20,270 nt of DNA from Elusimicrobia bacterium CG03_land_8_20_14_0_80_50_18. Lineage in GTDB: Bacteria; CG03. The position numbers were made by a program, and so were the translations under genes. Below, in pieces: positions 15,042 through 20,270 of this stretch (within the stretch, counting starts at the first letter, position 1; every line of letters begins with the position of its first letter). The notes under the pieces are model-generated. The model ran no database searches. It saw nothing but the letters and a program-made list of their open reading frames with translations, and was not told the DNA's origin. Where the stretch lies: the NCBI GenBank assembly GCA_002780705.1, contig PEUP01000087.1:1-20270 (forward strand), written 5' to 3'.

Positions 15042-15452
15042 ATGCGCGATGAAAGAAAAATAAAACTTGCCAAACAGATACAGAGAGAAGTAAACAGCGT
15101 TATCCACAAAGATTTCCACATACCGACAGGCGTTATTCTCACCATCACGGATGTTTCTCTTTCTAAAGATTGCCGGAGCTGCCGTGTTTTTTACAGCGTC
15201 TATGTAGCCCCTGATACTGAATCCGCCTCGGCTTCCGCTAATGATGAAGCGCGGCAGAGGAGGCAGACCCTAAGAATGAGCAGGATGCTGACGAGAAAAG
15301 CCAATTACTTCAAGTTTATCATAGGCAAAAACATGCGTATCAAGAATATACCCGATGTTATTTTCAAGCTTGACGCGACGCCCGCGCGGGCCGCTGAAAT
15401 TGAGGATATTTTAAAAGAAATAGCCTCAGAGAAAAAGGATGACGCTTTCTAA
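15042..15452 (+). CDS. rbfA: 30S ribosome-binding factor A
   Basis: The 136-residue product matches RbfA, a small KH-type protein that binds the 30S subunit during late 16S rRNA maturation. The N-terminus contains the RbfA-like KLAKQIQREVNSVIHKDF helix, followed by ILTITDVSLSKDCRSCRVFYSV. The C-terminus ends RIKNIPDVIFKLD with an acidic tail. An insertion of Ser/Ala/Asp/Gln residues near 65-80 replaces the usual short turn. It starts 14 bases after infB, as expected for a nusA-infB-rbfA operon, and overlaps the next gene by 14 bases. No close Shine-Dalgarno is seen; a GGAG lies 17 bases upstream. Confidence 0.93.
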   Translation: MRDERKIKLAKQIQREVNSVIHKDFHIPTGVILTITDVSLSKDCRSCRVFYSVYVAPDTESASASANDEARQRRQTLRMSRMLTRKANYFKFIIGKNMRIKNIPDVIFKLDATPARAAEIEDILKEIASEKKDDAF

Positions 15453-17601
15453 ATTGACAAGAAGAGGGGCATTGTCCCTCAGCGCTCTTTTATTCGCGGC
15501 CTCTTTTTCTCACGCCTCCGTGGATGCGGGGCTGGTCTTTGACCTGACAGGAGCGTCTTCAAAAACCATTAACGCTCTGTGTTCCCAACTTCTCTCTTCG
15601 CCGTCTTCATCCGCTTCTTTTTTTGCGCCATGGGATCAGCTTGAGGAGATGCGCCGGAATGGTGTGGACGCAAAACTCCGTCAGCTCTTCGCCTCGGGCG
15701 GAGCGGAGCTTTTAGCGGGCATTTTTTACGACATAGATCTCCGCCTGGCCACGGATGATATTCTGCACAGCCAGATCAAAAGGTTTAAGATGCTCGCTGA
15801 GAGTGTGTCTGGCGCTCCCGTCTACGGTTTTTACCCCGGCGGTCTGAAACCGAGCGCGCGGGCTTTGGCTATGCTTAAAAAGCTGGATTTTAAATATGCG
15901 CTGTCCGATGAGAGCCTCATAGGCGAGGCCATAGAGGCCCGGCGCCTGCAGGCTTTTCTCATGCCCGACAGCCTCCTGCTGTATTCGGTCAGCGCAGGTA
16001 TATCAAAAGCGGCCTCACTCCCTCCCGCCGCCGGCTGGCTTGAAGAATTTGTCAGGACAGCTGGCGTGATCTGCGGCGATGTGGCGGGGTCCATCCCGGG
16101 CGGTTCGGTGGTGATTCATGTCAGTCTGGCGGATTATACGGAGGAAAACATAGCTGATTTTTTTGCGGCTTTGCGCAAGATGAACATCAAAAGCGCGAGT
16201 ATAGGCAAGCTCTCGCTCAAAGAGCCTGCGTATTTCAGGGAATTGCCGTCCATAACAGAGGTTTCCCCGGGCAGCCTCGGCGGATTCCAGAAATTATTCC
16301 TTGAGGAGTGGCGCAAATTTCAGTCCATGGCTTCGGAGTTTCCGGCGGGGCTCTGCGAGAATATCTACAAGATGGGTCATCGGAAGTTTTTTGAATCATC
16401 ACACGATCCTGATGTTATCGCGGAAATGCTGAAACTTACTCAGGGCTTTTATGATTTTGCGGGGAGTTTTGAGTTCAGCCTGGATGCCGCGAACGTTCTG
16501 GCTGTCAGTAGCGGCTATTTCAGGATATATTTTTCAGCGGATAACCTGAACCCCGTCCTGATAGCGCTTCCTTCGGAAGGCCTTATCATAGCCGGAAATC
16601 CTCTGGGGAAAAAAGATGATTACGCGCTGAAAACTTATTTTAATTTCCGGGTCTATGAAAAAGGCTGGGACATAAAAACCGAGGCCAAGGAGGGATACTG
16701 GCGGATTTCGGCGGTTTTAAAAGATGCTCCTTTAGAAATGAAGAAAACCTTTGTCCTGACAAAGGACAAGGATTCATTCAAATATTACTGTTCTCTGCAA
16801 AATATAGGAGAGAGCCCCGTCTCCTGCGATGTCGCGCTTAGTGTGCAGCCCGCAGGGAAGCCCGGTATTTATATGAAAAGTTCCGGCGGTGAGTTCTCCG
16901 GTTCATTCAGGAGTTCTTCAAAAGATTTCGGCCAGATTACGGAATTGTCTTTTCCTTTAAACGGGAAAGCTCCGGCATTGAAGTTCGTGGCCAATTATCC
17001 GCATTTTCTCACAATAAGAGAGAGTTCCGCCGAGGTGTCATACCGTAAAAAAGAGCTCGCCCCCTCCGACAGGCTGCTCACCGAAGCGCATTTCTCCTAT
17101 GGCGATTTCAGCCCTTCGGAAAATGCCAAGGAGCTCTTCAGTTATTCTGATATTTTTCTGGACGGGGTGCCGAGCGAGAAATTCTGGAGCGATGCCGACC
17201 GTGTTATAGACCCGCGTCGCGACGGACCTGAAGGAGCGGATATCACGGATCTTTATTACGCGCGGGGCCCGGACTGCAGCTACATTTTCGCGGAGGGTGA
17301 TTTCTCGAAAACTTTAAATTTTTATATCGCACGCAAAGGCAAAGGATCTGATATCCTGTATTCAAAGCTGAAGGCGCCTGATGATTTGCTGTATTATGTG
17401 AAGATACCTCTGACGCAGGGCTCTCCGTCGGCATACAAATGGGAAGGCGTGTGGCTGAACACTTTTGAAAAAGGTTTTTCCATGTACGCGGATAAATCTG
17501 TTGAACTGAGGCTTCCGATGCTCCTGCCGAAAGACGAGTGGGTGATATATCTTGAAAGCGGCGGGAAGATAGGCGACAGCGCTGATTTTGAGGTGAAATA
17601 G
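15439..17601 (+). CDS. Secreted NodB-like protein with degenerate catalytic site
   Basis: The 720-residue product begins with a Sec-type signal (KLTRRG, a hydrophobic stretch 11-24, likely cleavage after SHA at 26). Residues 28-235 follow the polysaccharide-deacetylase (NodB) layout: FDLTG (34-38) where FDDG is usual, SASFFAP (58-64) for the 'TFF' strand, and GFYPGG (130-135) for the RPP/G motif. The second Asp (Leu36) and the metal-binding HxxxH (IFYDIDL region) are missing. A beta-rich middle follows (about 330-570), then a C-terminal CBM9/DOMON-like domain (about 585-720, IFLDGVPSEKFW...DITDLYYA). It may be a non-catalytic carbohydrate-binding protein or a GH57-like relative. The start overlaps rbfA by 14 bases. 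Confidence 0.75.
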   Translation: MTLSKLTRRGALSLSALLFAASFSHASVDAGLVFDLTGASSKTINALCSQLLSSPSSSASFFAPWDQLEEMRRNGVDAKLRQLFASGGAELLAGIFYDIDLRLATDDILHSQIKRFKMLAESVSGAPVYGFYPGGLKPSARALAMLKKLDFKYALSDESLIGEAIEARRLQAFLMPDSLLLYSVSAGISKAASLPPAAGWLEEFVRTAGVICGDVAGSIPGGSVVIHVSLADYTEENIADFFAALRKMNIKSASIGKLSLKEPAYFRELPSITEVSPGSLGGFQKLFLEEWRKFQSMASEFPAGLCENIYKMGHRKFFESSHDPDVIAEMLKLTQGFYDFAGSFEFSLDAANVLAVSSGYFRIYFSADNLNPVLIALPSEGLIIAGNPLGKKDDYALKTYFNFRVYEKGWDIKTEAKEGYWRISAVLKDAPLEMKKTFVLTKDKDSFKYYCSLQNIGESPVSCDVALSVQPAGKPGIYMKSSGGEFSGSFRSSSKDFGQITELSFPLNGKAPALKFVANYPHFLTIRESSAEVSYRKKELAPSDRLLTEAHFSYGDFSPSENAKELFSYSDIFLDGVPSEKFWSDADRVIDPRRDGPEGADITDLYYARGPDCSYIFAEGDFSKTLNFYIARKGKGSDILYSKLKAPDDLLYYVKIPLTQGSPSAYKWEGVWLNTFEKGFSMYADKSVELRLPMLLPKDEWVIYLESGGKIGDSADFEVK

Positions 17602-17602
17602 C

Positions 17603-18055
17603 GTGAAAGTCGGGATAGGATTTGATGTGCATCCCCTGAAAAAGGGAATCCCTCTTTATCTGGGCGGAGTCAAAATTCCCTCGGACAGGGGCTTAAAGGG
17701 CCATTCCGACGGTGACGCTCTGCTGCACGCTGTCATTGACGCTCTTCTGGGCGCCGCGGGCAAAGGAGATAAAGGGAAATATTTTCCCGACACCGACCCC
17801 GCGCTCAAGGGCATATCGTCGGTGAAACTCCTGGCCGAAACAATGCGGATAACAAAAGCGAAAGTCGTCAACATAGACTGTATAATGTTCGCGGAAAAAC
17901 CCCGTCTGTCAAAATATTACGGAAAGATACAGGCAAAACTCGCGGCTTTGCTGAAGCTCAAAAAAACCGCCGTGAGCGTCAAGGCGACAAGGCCGGAGGG
18001 CCTCGGCCTGGCGGGCTCCGGTATTGGCTGTTTCTGCGCCTGCCTGATAAAATAA
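17603..18055 (+). CDS. ispF: 2-C-methyl-D-erythritol 2,4-cyclodiphosphate synthase
   Basis: The 150-residue enzyme acts in the MEP pathway of isoprenoid synthesis, cyclising CDP-methylerythritol phosphate with release of CMP. Metal ligands are Asp8 and His10 in GFDVH and His42 in GHSDGDALLHA. The YFPDTDP motif and the C-terminal ATRPEGLGLAGSG segment also fit, although the latter reads LAGSGIG where GRGEGI is common. GTG 17603 is chosen because GAGGTGA (17590-17596) lies 6 bases upstream and the family N-terminus starts there. The gap after the preceding gene is one base. ispD, often adjacent, is absent here. Confidence 0.95.
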   Translation: MKVGIGFDVHPLKKGIPLYLGGVKIPSDRGLKGHSDGDALLHAVIDALLGAAGKGDKGKYFPDTDPALKGISSVKLLAETMRITKAKVVNIDCIMFAEKPRLSKYYGKIQAKLAALLKLKKTAVSVKATRPEGLGLAGSGIGCFCACLIK

Positions 18056-18061
18056 AATACC

Positions 18062-18087
18062 CGTAGTAGCCGCGAATCCCCGGTCTG
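18062..18087. repeat. Possible degenerate single REP-like element
   Basis: After the ispF stop the sequence reads GTAGTAGCCGCGAATCCCCG and then GTCTGC. It starts with GTAG and has an imperfect palindrome (TAGC...GCTA outside, CG..CG inside) around GAATCC. It resembles one arm of the 1029-1092 element in layout but not closely in sequence. It may act as a weak terminator between ispF and the next promoter. Confidence 0.35.
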
Positions 18088-18134
18088 CTAAAGATGAACT
18101 TAATGCGCCCTGAAGTTTTCCGTCTGCACAGATG

Positions 18135-18163
18135 TTGACAGTTGTTGCGTTTGCTGTTATCAT
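18135..18163 (+). promoter_or_regulatory. Strong promoter before the membrane sensor gene
   Basis: A perfect TTGACA (18135-18140) and TATCAT (18158-18163) are 17 bases apart, and TGT before the -10 box makes an extended -10. The predicted start is about 8 bases before ATG 18178, so this gene too would have a very short leader. Confidence 0.7.
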
Positions 18164-18177
18164 TCCCGGGTAAGCTT

Positions 18178-19287
18178 ATGAAAAAGAAAAGTAAATTAAC
18201 AGCCGGTCTGCTGATATGGCTCGGAATGCCACTGGCGCTCGCGGCGGGTTTGTCCGGATATTATTTTTTCCGGATTTTTTATCTGCCGTCCTGTAAGAGA
18301 GACCTGCAGAAAAACACCGTCGAAAAAGGCAAACTGCTTGTTGAAATGCTCGCCCCGTCCGTTCAAAAAGCCGTTGATGCGGGCGATGACCTCGGCGTGA
18401 TGGCGTCTCTGGGACAAATAGCGGAAAACCCCGATTTTTCCTATGCCCGCGTGCTGAATTCCAGCGGCACGCTGATAGCGCACAACAACATAAACGAATG
18501 GGGGAAAACCTACAGCGGCGCTCTCACGCGGGAAATTATATCAGCGTCGGGAATGTCGGTTTATCCCAGGAAAGATCCCGACGGTTATGATTGTTCTCTG
18601 CCGCTCAAACTCGCGAACGGAGAAATTGTTTTCTTTTCGGTGGGACTTTCTGATTACAAAATCCTGAAAGAATTCGCCGAAAAAGAAAATCTTGCCCTGA
18701 AAACGGGCTGGCTGATGTTCGCGGTTTTCGTGCTGTTTATTGAGATTCTGATTTTTTTCGCGGCGGTCCATCCTCTCAGAAAACTGAAAATGAATGTGGA
18801 ATCGTCGGCCATGGGCAGCTCAGGGGAAGAAATACCTCAAACAGGTCTGGGAGAGATTCAAAGTGTCGCGGCCGCGGTAAACGCGGCGATCAAGGAACTC
18901 GCGGGCAATCTGGCTTTACAGAAAGACGCGCTGGATAATATGCGAGGCGAGATCATTATTGTTGTAAAAACCGCCGCCGCGGTTCTGGAAAAACCCTATA
19001 TGCTGCTGGATTCGGCGGGTGTGATAACGGCGGTTTCGGATAACAATCTTCCCGGCCTGGGCGTATCCGGCGGAGATCTGACAGGCAAAAGCATAATAGA
19101 TCTTCCGGACGCCGATTTCTGGGCGGAAACGGTCAGAGCCGCCACAGCCGTGGACGCTCCCGTCGTGAAAGAAGATCCTAAAACGGGGATAAAAGTCCGC
19201 GCCGCGCGTTTCGCTTCCTCAACCGGGGAAGTGTTCGGTACAATCATTCTGTTTTCCTCATTCAAAAACCGCAGGGAAGAAGGCTAA
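18178..19287 (+). CDS. Two-TM sensor protein with PAS-like domain and no output domain
   Basis: The 369-residue product has a membrane segment at about 8-33 and an extracytoplasmic domain at 34-175 with Cache-like features (ARVLNSSGTLIAHNN, then LPLKLANGEIVFFSVG). A second membrane segment spans 177-197 and a HAMP-like linker follows at about 198-245. The cytoplasmic end (about 265-360) resembles a PAS fold (YMLLDSAGVITAVSDN, GKSIIDLPDADF, then a closing strand GEVFGTIILFSS). There is no kinase, GGDEF, EAL or methyl-accepting region, so the signal must pass by protein contact. I chose ATG 18178, not the upstream in-frame TTG 18142, which lies inside the promoter. It precedes a tadC-like gene. 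The family call is at domain level only. Confidence 0.8.
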   Translation: MKKKSKLTAGLLIWLGMPLALAAGLSGYYFFRIFYLPSCKRDLQKNTVEKGKLLVEMLAPSVQKAVDAGDDLGVMASLGQIAENPDFSYARVLNSSGTLIAHNNINEWGKTYSGALTREIISASGMSVYPRKDPDGYDCSLPLKLANGEIVFFSVGLSDYKILKEFAEKENLALKTGWLMFAVFVLFIEILIFFAAVHPLRKLKMNVESSAMGSSGEEIPQTGLGEIQSVAAAVNAAIKELAGNLALQKDALDNMRGEIIIVVKTAAAVLEKPYMLLDSAGVITAVSDNNLPGLGVSGGDLTGKSIIDLPDADFWAETVRAATAVDAPVVKEDPKTGIKVRAARFASSTGEVFGTIILFSSFKNRREEG

Positions 19288-19296
19288 GGGAATAAA

Positions 19297-19313
19297 AGGC
19301 GGGGAATCCGCCT
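19297..19313. repeat. REP-like hairpin before the tadC-like gene
   Basis: AGGCGG (19297-19302) pairs perfectly with CCGCCT (19308-19313) around loop GGAAT, followed by CTAACC. The GGAA loop and the trailing CTA match the small hairpins of the 1029-1092 element, so it may be a diverged single copy. It could also limit read-through or block the ribosome site of the next gene; no T-run follows. Confidence 0.5.
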
Positions 19314-19323
19314 CTAACCATAC

Positions 19324-20196
19324 ATGCAGATAATCATATTTGTTCTCATCTTCGCCTCAGTCGCCGCTTTGCTTGAAGCGGTATTCGCGATTCGCCGGAA
19401 AAAAATCATCGCCCGCAGACTCAGCGGTGACATACAGAAAACGGACAAAACGCTGTCCGAAACCCTGCGCGCCTGGGCGGCGGATATAGGCGCAAAATTT
19501 GAGCACAGCGATTCCCCTCTCATAAAAAAGCTGATAATGTCCGCGTCAAAACAGCTGCGGATGGCCGGAATAATGGATATGAAAGCGTCTTCTTTTCTCG
19601 GCATACAGGTGCTTGCTGGTCTCGGCGCGGTGCTTGTCTCCGTGTTAGCGCTCGGTATTTACGACTGGGTCATTCTTTTACTGATGCTGATCCTCGGCGC
19701 TCTGATTCCCCATCTGGTCCTGAATTCAAAAATAAAAAAACGCAGGATGCTCCTTTTCAAGGGCCTGCCCGACGCGCTGGACATACTCACCCTTCTGGTG
19801 GAGGCCGGTCTTGATTTCGGCGCCGCGTTCAACATTCTCATTGAAAATGAAAAAGGCGAGCTGATAGACGAATTCTATCTGGCCCAGCAGGAAATAAAAC
19901 TCGGGAAAAACCGTCTGGCGGCTCTGACAGATATGGCCAAGCGCGTGAATTACCGCCCTCTTTCAAGTGTTATCAATGCTCTTGTCCAGTCCATGCAGAC
20001 AGGCGCCACAATCGGCCCCACCATCAGGGCTCTTTCCGACCAGTTCAGAGGGGAGAGAGCCCTGCTTGCGGAGAAAATGGGGCAGGAAGCTCCGATGAAA
20101 ATGATGATGCCGCTGATACTCCTGATATTCCCCACGATATTCATAATAATATTCGGGCCTATTGTCCTGAGTTTTCTTGCCGGCAAAGTCTGGTAG
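19324..20196 (+). CDS. tadC: TadC / type II secretion F-family membrane platform protein
   Basis: The 290-residue product matches the T2SSF family of the TadC type. It has one N-terminal membrane segment (3-21), a cytoplasmic part, two central segments (about 92-112 and 114-134), the conserved LPDALDILTLLVEAGLDF (148-165), and QTGATIGPTIRALSDQFR with a closing double membrane helix (261-286). TadB/TadC proteins form the inner-membrane platform for tight-adherence/type IVc pili. tadB and the ATPase tadA normally sit directly upstream, but here a sensor gene does. Start ATG 19324 lacks a clear Shine-Dalgarno and follows a hairpin. No other tad gene is visible before the window ends 74 bases later. 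Confidence 0.88.
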   Translation: MQIIIFVLIFASVAALLEAVFAIRRKKIIARRLSGDIQKTDKTLSETLRAWAADIGAKFEHSDSPLIKKLIMSASKQLRMAGIMDMKASSFLGIQVLAGLGAVLVSVLALGIYDWVILLLMLILGALIPHLVLNSKIKKRRMLLFKGLPDALDILTLLVEAGLDFGAAFNILIENEKGELIDEFYLAQQEIKLGKNRLAALTDMAKRVNYRPLSSVINALVQSMQTGATIGPTIRALSDQFRGERALLAEKMGQEAPMKMMMPLILLIFPTIFIIIFGPIVLSFLAGKVW

Positions 20197-20270
20197 GAAA
20201 AATAGAAACCATGCCTCACGGCAGGCGGGCGTCCCCTTTTTCCCAAAAAGCTGCTTGAAAAAAAGTTTCT
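20197..20270. other. Non-coding tail after tadC
   Basis: The last 74 bases hold no supported gene. A 15-codon frame from ATG 20211 stops at 20258. A small CTTTTT-CCC-AAAAAG palindrome (20236-20250) and a TTGAAA near 20255 are seen. They could be the start of a promoter region for a gene beyond the window, but no -10 box is in view. Confidence 0.4.

Noticed and set aside
20211..20258. Small gene after tadC
   Set aside because: It is only 15 codons with no ribosome binding site and an unremarkable product.

Overview
All protein genes in this window lie on the + strand, in tight, often overlapping runs, at about 50% GC. Recognisable housekeeping genes (dnaG, rpoD, murC, nusA, infB, rbfA, ispF, rpsU) point to a bacterium. 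A lipoprotein signal, MurC, a Tad/type II secretion membrane protein and a secreted polysaccharide-active-like protein suggest a diderm. The long sigma non-conserved region, unencoded tRNA CCA, frequent ATA/AGG codons and GTAG-type palindromic repeats remind me of uncultured lineages such as Elusimicrobiota or Omnitrophota. That placement is an impression, not a demonstration.

Layout. (1) 1-1017: the tail of an unknown gene coupled by an ATGA overlap to a COG0731 radical SAM protein. (2) 1029-1092: a twin-REP (REPIN-like) inverted repeat. (3) 1110-4293: a thiol-redox block of thioredoxin reductase, a histidine-rich multi-pass membrane protein of unknown function, a DsbD/CcdA-like membrane protein with cysteines in both halves, a TlpA/ResA-like lipoprotein and a small helical protein. 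(4) 4351-4898: a tRNA-Ala(GGC) and a HIT protein, each with its own recognisable promoter. (5) 4928-11375: a macromolecular-synthesis operon variant, rpsU - NIF3-like - dnaG - rpoD - murC. (6) 11367-18055: a promoter, then nusA - infB - rbfA, a secreted NodB-like protein with degenerate catalytic positions, and ispF. (7) 18062-20196: a REP-like element, a strong promoter, a membrane sensor with a PAS-like domain but no output domain, and a TadC-family protein.

How the parts fit. Block 3 reads as an electron relay: NADPH to TrxB, to a cytoplasmic thioredoxin not encoded here, to the membrane thiol carrier, to the extracytoplasmic TlpA-like lipoprotein. The His-rich membrane protein is the unexplained member. 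Blocks 5 and 6 couple translation, replication priming, transcription initiation and elongation, and cell-wall precursor synthesis. Block 7 places a sensory membrane protein next to a pilus/secretion platform protein.

The least explained items are the His-rich membrane protein, the twin-REP element, the degenerate NodB-like secreted protein and the output-less sensor beside tadC. No CRISPR array, phage or insertion sequence was seen.
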